Shown here one piece after another: positions 23,032-37,400 of a stretch of DNA of 64,000 nt. Each line of letters begins with the position of its first letter. Within the stretch, counting starts at the first letter, position 1. This DNA is from Euptelea pleiosperma (lineage: Eukaryota; Streptophyta; Magnoliopsida; Ranunculales; Eupteleaceae), in assembly GCA_035048495.1 (NCBI GenBank), contig CM068547.1:31255913-31319912 (forward strand), given 5' to 3'. A program made the position numbers and the translations under genes. The notes beneath the pieces were generated by a model that was given only the letters and a program-made list of their open reading frames with translations, had not been told where the DNA came from and made no database searches.

Positions 23032-23299
23032 TTAAAAATGCAAACAGTTGGATACTAGATTTGTCCATTCACCTACTGGTGGGACCTAAACACCAGAAGT
23101 TATCATGATTTATCGATTTTTCATCATTGATATCTGTACACAAAAAATGCTCGAATCCTACAAATCGCCCCATGCAAAAAAAAATTTAACAATCGCCAAT
23201 CAGGCTGGTTTTGGTGAATAGGTCCACCATCAAACATTCATTTCTGGGACTGAGTGGGGCCTTAACAGTTGCCACGTTGTATTTTGGAAGGGCAGCAGC

Positions 23300-23960
23300 A
23301 AAGTAGTTTTCCGCTTCATTGATGCAATTTTTTGATAAGTCAGATGCATTAATAGAAAAGGAGATCCAGAAGATATGGGGAGAAACACAAAGAGTAAGGT
23401 ACCAAATCAACACAAAAGGTGATCCATCTTAAAAACCATGTCACTAAAAAACGTTCCTCTCATCTTTCTAGATATACTACCCCAGCTAAAGATAAAAGCC
23501 TTGATGTTCAATATGACCTCACGAAGAGAACTTTCCTTTCCGATGAGCGTTCTCTTGTTTCTTTCAATCCACACCCCACGTGATTGCTAACGGTATCATC
23601 CTCCAAAGCACCTTGCCTCGTGCTGACATAGGAAGTCAAGGCCAGCTCTCCAAGACTTTCCCTAGTGTTTCTGAAAAAACTCAACTCAAGTTCATTTGAA
23701 CTAAGAAGAGCGACCACACCTGTCTAACAAACTCACAATGAACCAAAAGGTGGTTAGTATTCTCCCCACTCGCCTTGCACATAACACAGTAGTCCACTAA
23801 GATCCATCTCCTAATGATTAAGTTTTCAACAGTGAGAATCTTATTCAGTGTTGCGGTCCAAGCAAAAAAATGAACTTTCAAAGGGACGATGGATTTCCAA
23901 ATCAATGAGTCAGGAAAATGTGCAATGGATGGATTTCCAAAGTTATAGAGCCCAAATATT
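23300..23960 (-). pseudogene. LINE reverse transcriptase C-terminal fragment (zf-RVT)
   Basis: On the minus strand, WKSIVPLKVHFFAWTATLNK is followed by ILVDYCVMCK and NHLLVHCEFVRQVW. This is the zinc-binding domain downstream of plant LINE reverse transcriptases (Cys-x2-Cys...His-x4-Cys). After a frame change, IPLAITWGVWIERNKRTLIG continues the same family. The frames are broken, so it is dead. Confidence 0.8.
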
Positions 23961-23999
23961 ACTACCGTCTGATCGTAATCCTTCGTTGGAAATCTGATT

Positions 24000-25423
24000 T
24001 AGAACGCCACACTCGATTGGAACCTCTTTCACCCCATATTGCACATTTAGTGATTTAATCCTACACCATTCAATTTGCTGGCCAATTGTGAGATTTCGCA
24101 TTGTTGGAATGATCAGACGGGTTCAACAAATCCATCACGGCTAGGGGTCCCTTGTTTCCCCCACATTAACCTACTTCTTTTATAGCCGTTCAATTCAAGT
24201 CCAGATTGGACAACTATCCAACGGACAGCGCCCGTTACAGGATAATGCCCCAATTAAGTGTCCCCACCATTGGTGCAGGCGGCGGAACCTTGACGACCCC
24301 AAATCCCCACCATTCCGCCCTTGCATATCATATTTATCTCCAAGTGGGGTCACGGTTAAGGGTGTGATGGAACTGAGGCCCCACCATTCCTCGTTGCGTG
24401 TACTGATTTAAAATATATATAGTATGGTATAAAAAGTCAAGGTAGGCGGAAGAAAAGGATAAAGAGGCGTTGAGCCGAAGCTTCAACTCTCATGGGTTTC
24501 TTTAAAAGGAGTTAAAGCTCCCTTTGACTAATGACTCCTACCTTCATCTTGCCCTTAAAACGCTCGTGAACCGATTTCAACTTTTTTATTTGGTGTGACC
24601 CGTGTTTGGTTGCCTTAATTCGGGAATTTTTTGTTTAGCCCGGATTTCATTTCCATTCCACATAGGTGAGAATTTGTTTCCACGCGAAAATACGTCCTTA
24701 TTCAAGACATTTCCAGCAAAAATATGAAACTTTATGTTTAATTAAGCACGCCCTAAGATTTTTGTGACATGAGCAAATCCCCCCCTACCCCTACAGATGC
24801 GTCTGCCCAGCATTTCATCCTCATCTGTTCTATTTTCTATAGTTTTGGACATTTCCTGGACCCACCATATCTCAAGGGCTGGATGGATTAAAGGTCAGAC
24901 TCAGTCCATCCCACACACGCCATAAGAAGGGCTGCCACTTTGGGTAGGTTGGGGGTCAATCCGAACCCAACCCAACCTGAGCCTGTGCCTGAGCCCAACC
25001 CAAGGTCGAGCCTGACATGCCTAGCCTGAGCCCAGGAGATGCTGTTCTCATGCATATTGGCCGAGTCACATCTCCTTGCATATACCCAAATTGGGCAGAA
25101 AACCATGTACAATTTGGATAGCATACGGGACAGTAATGCGTAGTGTTCACCAACCCAACGGAAACCTCAGTCACGTCAGTGGAGCCATGGCGACCCAGAA
25201 AATTATTATTTCACATTTAGTTTCTCAAATTCATTTCTCATTTGAAGCTTGTTTGCAGAGTTTGTGTAACATGTGCATCTGGAAAATACAACTCTTTTAT
25301 TCGACTTCTTTGCCGGTACCCTTTAGAAAACATGGTTTAGTAGGAAAAAAAAATCTGATAAATACTTTAATAAAATGTGCATTATCTGCTTTGAGAGGGA
25401 ACAACAAAAATGGCGAAAGGATT
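24000..25423. other. No gene; intergenic between two genes
   Basis: Mostly unique-looking sequence with a GGGTTGGG-like patch (24940-25020). It covers the 3' side of the PEPCK-like gene on the minus strand. No coding or RNA feature supported. Confidence 0.5.
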
Positions 25424-28400
25424 TCAGAACGAAAATTCCTCAGGTAATTCTTGGAACTTACCTGATATAAAGCTCTTGTACTTTTCTTGGAGATCTCCAG
25501 CTGCATACAAGATTTATAATTAAATAAAGTAAATAACACTCTTCTCTATAGCAAGCAAGAAATGCAGTCAATTGAAGAAAGCTACCTTTGGGTTCAAATG
25601 GTGGTATGCTCTTGGATAGGGTTGACTGCACCAAATTAACAAGTTCCTTGCCTAGAAATCCAGAAAAGATTTTGTAAATTCCTTCAAACCAGACGTAAAA
25701 AACAATGGCAACGTATCTCTGAAGTTCCACAAAACTTTTTAATGGAATAATCCATTCAAGAAGACTTCAAAATTGATCAAACATAACATAGTGTAGCACA
25801 CTTCAAAATATAGAGGTCTTCGCCTCTCACCACAATTGGTGGGTGTGCCCATCAAAATCCATACCAGCCAATCAATGGAAACATCAATTCGACTGCCCAA
25901 ATACCAAATAACAGCACCGGGCAAACATTCCTAACCATCCAATCAGTCACTTTCTTTTGGAGGACCAATAAAATATGGCAATGGTCCATAAAGAGGTTCA
26001 CAAATAGGATGGTTATGAAACTTAGGATTGTCAATTAGGCTGTAATTGAAGTGCTCAATCACTAGACCCCAATCTGTGAGCATAAACACCCATCAATGGA
26101 AGTTGATATGTGAGGCACTACCAATCTTGGAGTGTAACACACAATGTGAAATCTCAGATTCTTTAGTGCTCTTCTCTGGCTTACCAGTTTCATGCTTTTC
26201 TCCTTCGTTAACATTAATTAGGAAGGATGGAATCTGGTTATCTTTCAACTGCAACAGTAACAGCGGGAAAGGAAAAAATAACACAACAATAAGCAACTGT
26301 GAGCTGTTTAACCTTGAGAACAAAACAAATGCTAATGCAGACATGAAACAAGTGGGTTTCTTCATTCAACCTTTGACAGAAGAGCCTTTGCGAGCTCCAG
26401 AGGTTCAAGAGCTGAGGGACCTTTGTTATATGCAGGCACAAACTTCCCGTTCTGATAACCTGCGAGGAAATGATAAGCCGCTTGACCTGGAGAGAGCTTT
26501 GATACGGAAGGGAGGGTGCCAGAACTGCACTTCAACAAGAAAAGAACTTAAATCACATTTGCTTGACACAGCTATGATCATAGTAGCAAAAAGCAGTAAC
26601 TTAGAGGGAGGTCAGAAGTACATGTTATACATTTGTTTAAAAGGACAGGGTAAGGAAAAAAGTTAAAAAATAGATATGGAAAAAAACAAAGATATATCAC
26701 ACGGAAGAAGGAATAAAAGGTTTTGATAGCAAAAGTATTGTATTTTTCTAATATATGATCTATTTGAGCTTTTATTTTTGTCTTGATTACAAAATGATTA
26801 AAAAATAAGTGCCAGAAAAGTACATACAAGTCAGTTTAAACAGATATGATTTCGGATCGTGTTACTAGCTAATTACGTTGACAATGTAGCTTTTGAGTTT
26901 AAAAAGGAAATTTTAGAGAGAGAAAAATGAGTTTCCGTAATGCACAACTAGGATCTGGGACTTGTGCTTGACATGTCACTGACCAACATGGTGGTGCTCT
27001 CCATCTATACATGCAACCAGTGGACGTGTCCATTAATCAGACAGTTCAATCGATAGGCCACCTCTTGGATGGGTCATAGCCATAGTAACATAATCTAAGG
27101 TAACCTTAACCTAACCAAACAAGAACAATTGAAAATCAGATGAGTTATGCTAGTAAACAATCAATCAAATCTCAAACTAGTGCTCCAAAGAGCTGTACTA
27201 GAAGAGAAAATGGGAGAAGAACCGATCAAAAAAAAAAAATGGGAGAAGAATAAGTTCTTCAATTTAGAAGTCAAATAAAAAAATATAACTTGTCCCTAGG
27301 TCTAGATGTCTTCCAATTTGATAAAGACTCTCCTACTACTAAAACTCTGTTTGATGTCTTCACATCGATGAGCACATTTACCGGTTGCTGCATAGAGATA
27401 GATGCACCACCACCATTGGTGGTCCAACTGCCAAGGTGGAACACTATATGTCCGTACAGTTTTTTCCCCTTGTAAAATAGTACTGAAGTGACCTCTATGT
27501 GTTTCCTTATTACCTATCAGTAGATGCAAGGATCACAGCAGCTGGCAATTTGAATAGACCGGGTGTACTAGAATCTCCAGTTTGAAACAGTGGTGCAACA
27601 CCATGAGAAGAAAGAACTACACCTGCATCCGCGGACACCAGTAGATTCGTGCAGCTCTTAATGATATCCTCTGGTGCAAACAGAAGAATCACAGAGTCGC
27701 CAGACACAAGGAGCCTAAATAATGAAATGCCAGGAAATGAATTACCAACTACATAATTACATTGTAACTAAAAATGTATACAAATCGGAAGTTCATTACC
27801 TAGCAGATAATGGAAGGCCTCCCCTTCCAGACACAACGGGTCCAGCCAAAGCAAATAGTGCATCTTTTATACTGTTAGTATCAGAAAAAGCTTTACCACA
27901 GAGGATGAGAGATGATCGTTCAATATCGGCAGCTAGAAATCCTGTATTTGCTTGAGACCCAAGACCAACAATCTCCGCCGTACTTGGACTGCATTGCCAG
28001 CAGTAAGAATAGAATAATACAATCAGCTTAGTCAACCATATCAAAAAAGATTCAGCAAATTAATGATTCTAGATGAATGAAGAGGTGGGGCCCCCTACAC
28101 TACACATCCCAGTCACACCTAGGAGATATGTGAAAAATTGACCCCATCAAATCAACCATCCTATCTATTGCATTATTTGGATGATCGAATGAATGCCAAT
28201 GTTCTGGCAGAAGTCTAGAGAAAGGGAGGTTAAAAATCATCGAATCAGGTCAATTTTTTTTTAGGACATCTTCTAGCTGGGACCCACCATGCCTACAACT
28301 ATGCCATCCTTAGGGTCCACCCAATGGTTACCTTAGATTTCCTCACTTATAGAAGTGCTCTCATATGGTGACTGGCCAATAATTTTCATAGTTCGTAATC

Positions 28401-31400
28401 AAGTGCGCATAATCCTTTAAATGATAATAACCATGTTTTTTCACCAAGGTCAATGGTGTTAACAGTTCATTTCCATTTATATCTCATCTGATTTGTCTTT
28501 CAGGCCTGGATTTTACAGATTTGGTTGTATAGTGGTGCAACATAAATTGATGTGATCCCTACATGGTATCATATGCTGTTAATGTTAACTGTCAGCAGGC
28601 AAGCTCCCAGGATCATCGTTTAGATGGTCACAACTGGCGAAGCTTAGGTGCCCATTTAAAGGAAGTAAAATGTATTGGTGCCACTAGTAAGAAGAAATCA
28701 ACAAACTTTGCATAGAGATATGACCTAAATACAATAAATAAATACAACTAGCTGAAGAAATTGAGATGTTATATTTGATCATTAAGGCATGAGAATGGAA
28801 TTTAATTTGAAAATTTACATGGATTTTTATCCCTTTTTGTGGTATGATTATTATTACTTATAAAAGAAGGTTATATGGATTTTTAACACTGAAAATAAAT
28901 ATAAGCGAAATGAATCGAACATAAATAAATTCAATGACATTTCATCATTCTATGATTCAAGTTTCATCGTTTAACAAGTATATGTGATTGTATAAACACA
29001 AAATGTATACATGACATGGCCTCATAACCTTGATCAAAATTAATTCCAATTTTTGAATAATAAAATTATTTTTTGAAATTTTTGTATAATTAGAAATGAA
29101 TTTTAATTTTGTGGGCATTTATCTGTAATAATAAATAAGTGATTCTCACTACAAGAAGACCCCGTCTCTCTTTTCTTTTGAAAATAAGAACCGTGCTGCC
29201 AAAATACTGTGAACACTAGCTATCTGAGAAGTTTTCAATGTAATGTGTTTCTATGCATTGTGAATGAATTCAGGGTGACCTAGTGTGATGGACCCCAAAA
29301 GGTTACCATTCCAAGTGCATTGTTAGTGGTTTAACCATTTCAGAAGTTGATATCTAGTCGAAAATTTAATTAATCAGGTCTAAAGAGCTATAGTTCACTT
29401 AAACCCAGTAAGCAGCGGTCAACACACAAGCGGAGATGTTTTACCTCCAATTATTTCTACATATATCTATATATTGATCCCATGTCACAAACCCTCATGA
29501 CCTAGAGAGATTTGAAACATTAAGATAGGGAGAGGAGACGAGTTAGGCATGAAGTTCTAGAGAACCTTAAGATAAACTCTCATTTTCTTTGGATTTCTTC
29601 TAAGAGAGCAAAAGTGAGAGAAGAAACTATGGATCTTGTGTGTGTGCCTGTGAAATTTGTTATTCGCTTCTCAAGGTAAGCATCGGAACCTGATCGCACG
29701 CACTTCTTTCTTATTCTAAGACAGTAATTGTTGTGGGCAGATCAACCTTATCTAAAATTGGATCACCACCTTTCATTTCATTTTTTATTTTTTTCTAAAA
29801 ATCCCTAACCTTTCATGCTTTTCATATGTGGATTTAGTGTGATGGTGAATCAAGAATTATGAGTTCCGTTCTATGTTATTCTAGTTTGGGTCATGATCTA
29901 AAGATTATGTAACCGTGATTGCAAGCCCAAAAGGCCCATATGACCGCAGTTTCATGTTCTAATGGGTAGAGTCTACCCAAGCACAGCAGGGGCCTAGAAC
30001 TTGGGGCCCAAGCTTATCAATGTTCACAATCACCCAACCATCCCAGCCTGTGATGGGTTTTTTTTTTGGATATGCAACTTAAGCAATATATTAAGTATGA
30101 GTATAGATATAAGTACTAAGGTTAGGTAAGAGAGTCATATCCAAAATTTACACCACTTTTCCCAGCATGCCCAAGCCTGAGACCTTAGGGTAGGCATCAA
30201 CATGGAGTCGGTACTTGCATTTCAGCTGTTAGCAGGAGAAACCAATCATAGAATTCTAAATAGAGTAATGTATATAAGCCCAAGGTTATCACAAACTAAT
30301 AAAACTATAAACCGAAACTTGTAATAGAGAAAGATACATCTGAACCATATCCTTTGCTCATTCACTTCTAACCTGGAACTAAAACATTTTGAGTTTTAAA
30401 ACACCTTGTTTTCTCCAAGAAGTAAAGCAAATGTAACAATAATCACATAAGTCCTTATTCTAACCCGTTGGTGGAAATTCATTTGGCCAAACAAGTGGTA
30501 CAGGTTCAAGTCTCCCCATCCCATTATTCACAAAATATTATATAAAATTGTTTTGGGTGCCGAAAAGCCTTTAAGATAAGGGCCTAGTTGCATCTGGCTC
30601 ACTAGGCCCATGCTGAACCCCTTGATCTATAGTGAGCTTGAAATTCAATGCAAGGCCCAGCCTGCGGAACTTTTAGTTTGGCCCCATGCCCAACCTGAAG
30701 CAGGTCAAGCCCAAAAGCACATCCACACTCCTACTTGGATGGCCTTTAGATCACGAAATCTTGGTATCAAGCATTTGGAAAAATGACCATGGGCCTAAGG
30801 GGTTTTTCAGTTGTGTAGGCAGAAGAGCTTTTTAGGTACCGCTTCTCTACGACATGTTCCTAAGATCTTACGCCAAATAAGTATTTTGTTGAACCTGATG
30901 CCCCTTCTTGATCTTTCTCTTGCTGTATTGCTGTCATACAGAAACTGTTTGGTCTGATTTGCAATGCTGTAACTCCTAAACCTTTGGCTGTAAAAGAATA
31001 TAGAGAAGTGTTTTGAGAATGGTCTATGTTTCATTTTTTATGGAAAACCTAGTGTGAATCCAGTCTACCTTAGTGCGAAGCTAAGCTAATTCAGTGCAAA
31101 GCCGAAGGTATCCTTCTATCCCTATCTCTCTCTATCATCTTCTCTCATTATCCTCCCAATCATTGAACGACCCGTCCTGCATCAGGAAAATATCATAAAA
31201 CGCCACTCACATATGTAATATGGTGAATAATAGGGCCACCAATTTTTTGTTATACCAAAAAGACCCGTCTTTACCTTCACTTTTCCTTTCTACAGTTTTA
31301 TCCCATTGACTGGACAAAAGATGTTGGCTAATGTGGACGTACTTTACAGAGTGAAAATTGAAGATTTTCAGATATAAAAAAAGCTTTACTGATTAGTTTT

Positions 31401-34400
31401 TGTAAAATAACCACTACTCACTTGAGAAAATGCAAAGTAGATTTCTTTTATAGGTAAAAACAAAGTACAGACAAATTAAGAAACAGAGTTTGAGTCAATT
31501 ATGAATCAATCTAGCTCTTTTAGTCCTTGCAAACTTGTATTTTTGTAGCTGCCTACGATATGTGGAACATCACTACACTATAGAGGGCCCAAATGTCAAT
31601 GCAAATCTGATCTCTTTTTTGGCCTTTTAAAATGCATACAAATGATAAAAGTAGTTCACATTATTTGCTTGTAGAACTTTTGTATATAAAAGAACAATAG
31701 TACAATCATCTAATCAACGTTTTGAAAGTATACCTCCTAAAAGTAGCATTCCTTGTCTTTTATACATACATACATAATATACGTGTGCCAGCGCTTCTAG
31801 ATTTTAAATGATTGTTGCATCAGACACCCCGTGTCCATGTCAACATGCAAGACCTGTGCGACATAAGGTAGCTAGTGAGGGTCTTCCCCATTAGTCTTTC
31901 ATTGTTTATAGCCCTCCTATATAGTTGGGATGTTTCCCTTCTCTTATCTTTATTGATATAATCATATCTTTAACTATAAATTATCAAAAAAAAAATATCT
32001 TTACCTATCATAAAGAATAAGAAACACGATTTGAGTCAACTTCAAAATTCATAACTGGTGGAAAAAAGACTTGAGGTGGGCCCTTTTGGTATCAGAAGTC
32101 CGAAAGGAGGGCACTTTTGAAATATAGAAAAAAGATGTGAGCTTAGTTTTCTATACAATATTTTTGCTTTATCAATTATAACCATGCCATAGTATCTTCT
32201 AAGCAAGACAAATCTGAGAATTTACAGCCCTGTATTATAAAAGACACAAGTTCAACAAAGAAGTTATAGCAAGATATTTTATTAAAAAACATTTTCCATT
32301 GCATTCTTGAGGAGTACCACTACAGCGTAACACATTTCAGATACGAAAGGAACTAAAACATCAAAATGAATTAAATTTCGGCAGGCATTCGACAGCAGAA
32401 TATATAAGGAGAACTGACAATTACCTTATAGAGGAGGCAATGTAAACAGTCAGAGGGCAAGAATCATGGGAAACTGCACGAGTAGGGGTTTTCCAAAGAA
32501 CATTGGAAAGTGACAACACAGCAGAGGGACTGTCACTTATAATACGGACTTTGGCATCGCATTTTGAAGATGAACCGACAGCCCCATCTTGAACAAAGAC
32601 AGTCGAGATGGATGAAATGTGAGATGTGACCTAGAAAGAAAAATTATCAAAAGACGTAGCCGGGCAAGCACCATGGTATACTTCAAAGAGGTTAAAGTTC
32701 AAATACAATAATGTACTAATGTCTTCTATATATATCCAATCACAAATAAACTCAGGACGCATCATCAGGCCGAATAGTGTAGCAACATTCACTTAGAACA
32801 ATTAATCGTGTGAACAAACCAATCTCACAGGCAAAGAAAAAGAGAAATTTCTTCTTTGATATGATCAGCAAGGTTGACTTGATACGGTGGAGAAGTTAAA
32901 TTTATGTCAAAGATCTTTTAACATGTAAGAGATTAGTTATTGAGGATCCTCAATCCTTATGCCAGGCTTTGGAGACAAGCAAAACATAAATGAAAGGAAA
33001 AATGGACTGATCATATTAACAAGGACCAAAAGTCTAACCAAGGGAAGAAAGAAACTGTTCTACTGGTCATTTTAAGAGGGATAAAAGGAGGTACAAAAAG
33101 TTGAAGTCAAATTTATCTTCATGATATGGCATAAAAACTAATTTTCAAAATATCAGACAATACATCCACGACTATCTAATACATTGCCATTTCTCTGGAA
33201 TAAAATATATAAGATGCAGAAGTCCCAGTACTTAATTTCTTTCAACAAGGAAAGAAGTTTGACCATCTAGTGATTTTCTTTACGACAACCACATAATCGC
33301 TGAACACATTTCCAAATATATTCCAACATGATGGTTGCTCCATTGTTGGTAGTGACATTGAAAATGAGTAAAGTAGGCAAAAACCAAACATGCATCACCA
33401 TCCCCAAAGAGCATGTGAGCAAAGATTACATCAAGCTGACATAATAGTTTTGCCATAATACCAACAAGTGTGATAAAAAAATCTTCATTAAAATGCTGAA
33501 TAATATACGCAACCATAGCTGTTTAGTTAATAATTATCTTCAGGATGCACTCAGAGGGTAGGCAAAGCCAGTAAGAGTAAAGCTATCCAAGCACTGCGCT
33601 GAACATACCTGTTTCAAAAGTTTACTAAATTGAGCCTTTGAAATTTCTGAAGCCCCTCCACTGACATTTCCTCTTACATGAACTGGTAGACCAGACAAAC
33701 ACTCTACAAGAAAATCCATAAATAAGTCAAAGTTAGCCCATGTAGAGCAGTGACAACACTAGGATTGAAAGATAAAAAGAAGAGTAAAGATCAAAATTAG
33801 TTGCTACCTGCAGTGGTTGCACCTTTCTGTTGTAGCTCAGGAGATTTCAAGTTGTGAAAAGCTTTATCCTTTACAATTACACCTCTTCCAGCAAGAGCCC
33901 AATTAAGGCCGTATGAAACACCTGGACGCTCCCTATTTAGAGAAAGGTACAAGCAACAAATTAAAAGAATGACCTTAGCTAATCCCCTGAAAATGCGATG
34001 GACTTCAATTCAATATTACACACATCATATGCCATAAGCTACCTTGAAATATCTACTATGATAAGAAATGGATAGCTAAAATGTGCGATTAAGGAACTTC
34101 TGGAAAGGTTTAACCCTAGTTTTTGGTCCCCTTTGGAGTTGAGAGGGAGGACATGGGTTCTACCCTCAAAATTATTGTCACTGTTTTGATTCAAATGTTC
34201 ACAATAAGGGCAAGGCCATTAGCTAGTTTTTCCACCACAATGGAAAAAGAAGTACTTGGCATTCCCTTGATTGTCAATCCAGAAGTTCCAAATGGGCCTA
34301 TTGGAAAAGTTTGGGACTATGTAACAAGGACACCATTTTCTGAAAATTTGCCATGTCAGACACATACCAACTATATATATATATATATATATAGATGAAA

Positions 34401-37400
34401 CCGTGGGTATCCAGGCCTCTCAGAGCTATGATTTTATATTGTTATATAATTTAATGTTTATCATCTTATATGAATATATTATTTCAATAATGTATATTTA
34501 ATATGAACTAAATCATTTTACGGGGTATATCTTTCAACGTGTAGAATAAACTATATAGATTTGTCACTGTAACAGGTCTGTAGGGTTCAATGTGTGTAAC
34601 ACTTTTTATCGGTGTCTAACACCAACACACGTCCATATCTATGTTACATAGGTTTGGGCCACTCCCCCCGAATTCTCTTTCATGAGTGGGTAGATTTTGT
34701 ACTTGATTAGTGGGTAGAAGCATAGGTCAATATTGATCAAAAATATATATTGAACTTGATTTGGAAATCAGTGACTAGATTTTTCACTTCAAGTAAGATG
34801 ACTGACAGACTTAATGACATGGCCACTGTTGTTAAAACCTTATGATTTACAATTTGAATCCTACAATACAAAATGACTCTTTAACCAAATGATTGAATCC
34901 TAGGTATGAACCCCTTTTGACAAAAAAAACCTACAATTCTTGTTTGAATCTTACAATTTACAATTTCAGTTTTTATGATCCTATCAAGTCCCACAATTCA
35001 AGTTGATACAAGAGTCATAGCTCTGGGTGGATTGTGTACCCTATTTTTGACCCGAACCTTTGACCCACTGGGACCTCATGCTCTGATACCATGTTGATAA
35101 CCAATTTACTCTAAAAGCTTAAGCTATTAGAGGGAGACGTAGCAATGTATACCAAAGGGTGCACGGGTCTAACAAAAGCAGAGAGCTGGCCACACAGCTA
35201 AACAAAACACTCCAACAACAAATCATATCCTTATCTCTTCTTGTTTGTCTTCTAAAAGCCAATTGTGGTCTTTATGTAAGTAACCTATAATGGACAAAAA
35301 TGTGTTGTTATGTTATGACTTATGGAAGATTTGAGGGTTTTTTCAAAAAAAAAAGAAAAAACCTAATATTGTTTCCCTTTCCCAATTCTTGAAGACAATC
35401 ATTTAAAAATTTACAATCTTACAATTAAATCTTTGTTTGCATTCTTGGATGGTGAGAAACCATATTTTTCCTCAGTGCACAATCAAAGGATACTCCCTCA
35501 TAAATAGGCGTTTTTGGGAGGAGCTGTCATTCACTATTTAAGTTGTGAGACAAACACAGCATAACATGTTTCCTTATCCTATCCTCATCATGGACAATGG
35601 ATTTTTGCAGCTAACACACCCTAAGTGGATTCTTAATCCAATCTACATGTTACTTTAGTCACCTATTACACAATTTGTAAGAAAGTTGACTTAAAATACT
35701 GTAGCCAGGATTTCCAAAATGAGTTTCACTTAATATTACAAGCGTAGATGTTAGGGCTACAACTTGGGTGGGCACAACCCGAGCCCAATGGGCTGAATTC
35801 AACTTTTGGGCTCGGGTTGGATTGGCTACTTCAATACTCAGGCTTGGACTTGGTTTTCAAAACCCAATCAAAATCGGGTTGGGCTCGGGTTGAGCCTTCG
35901 GGTGAACCAAGCCCTATAAATACACACACACACATACATGAGTAAATTACTTAAATATATTAGCAGCCCGATCTCCTCCCCTTTTTTAACTCTACACGAC
36001 ACCATCTTTCTCGTTGCCATCCTCCATCGTCACCACTCACCACCATCCCGACGTCCTCCATCCTCAACTCCTTGGGTAAGTTCCTCCTCTCATCTCTTTC
36101 ATAGTTCACTTCTTACCAAGAAACAATTTTAATATAAAAATCAATTGACCGACCTTTTTTTGGGTGACGTAGGGTGTCTCAACCCTGACAAGGAACGACT
36201 AATCCCTACGATGCATGCAATCACCTGCAAACCACGTGCATCGAGTAAGCTCGGGAGAAGTCGAACTCCTGACCTTGGGGAGCATACCCAAGTCACCGAA
36301 CCAAACTGGGCCCACTCCCACACAAGGACTTTGCCTCTTTTCTGCCAAACCCCTCGCCTATCTCTGACTTGTGAGTGTCGATGCAATCACAACTGATGTT
36401 CCTGAGGTCATACGCGAGATACTTTTCTCGCAAGATGAAATCTTCACCTCTCAACCTCAAATCCCTCGTGGCAATTCGCTTGGCCAACAAGTGTGGGGGC
36501 GTGGCATTGGGCCCGCTTGGCCCACAATGGAAGCGTATGAGGACCAATAAAAAGGGATTGACCAACCCGACCAAACCCGATCGAGTTGGGATCGGGCTGA
36601 AAAACTTAGGCCCGAGCTTGGGCTCAAAGCCTTGAGGTAAGGTGGGGCCCGGAGAGATCTAGTAGCAACCCACAAATAGATTGAAGCACCGTAGGACACA
36701 AATACACCATGGAAGGGGGGCTGGAATAGAGTGGAATGGCCTAAAGACCCAACTGATTGCCTCTAAAGGGCTCAAATCGTTAAAAAACAGCACTTAGAGG
36801 AGGATAAATCCTTCCACTCCACACAAAAGGACCTTAGAAAGGTCTGAAAATCAGAGATGGGACTAATAGATGGGTTTAATACCCAACCGCAAGGAAATAA
36901 ATTTCGCGAAATTATCGAAATATTTCGCGAAATATTTCCTATTTCTAGTTTACCGAAAGGAAAGAATACATACACGAAATGTTTCCATACAAGTCAAAAT
37001 ATTTTGCGTAAGCAGTAAATTTCGATCAATTGACAATGTATATAAGTATTATTTCAATCGAAATGTTTCGAAGTCTATGGAAACATTTCTATTGAAGGTA
37101 GGAAACATCTCATTTGAGCTCAAAACAACCACAAATCCCCATATTTGATCCATTTAACCCATTTCCATATATTTATTTTATAAAAAAAGATCAATCCATT
37201 GTAGATTTCTTGATTCACGGATTGATCGTGAAGATGATTCGAATCCTATTTGGAGTTTTTTTAAATTCGAAATATACTTAAGTATACAATTTCTTGCTAT
37301 CATTTCTTGCTACAAATAGATAGTTTAGGTGTAAATGCATCAAATCTATGATGCATTTACACTTGATTGTGCACAAATTGAAGATCATTTAAGGTGAAAA

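Noticed and set aside
27511..27714. In-frame stop (AGG TAA) right after STDR, suggesting the PEPCK-like protein ends in exon 7
   Set aside because: The stop is part of a GTAATA donor. Splicing to 26524 restores a serine codon and continues a clearly homologous block (LSPGQAAYHF), so it is not the true end.
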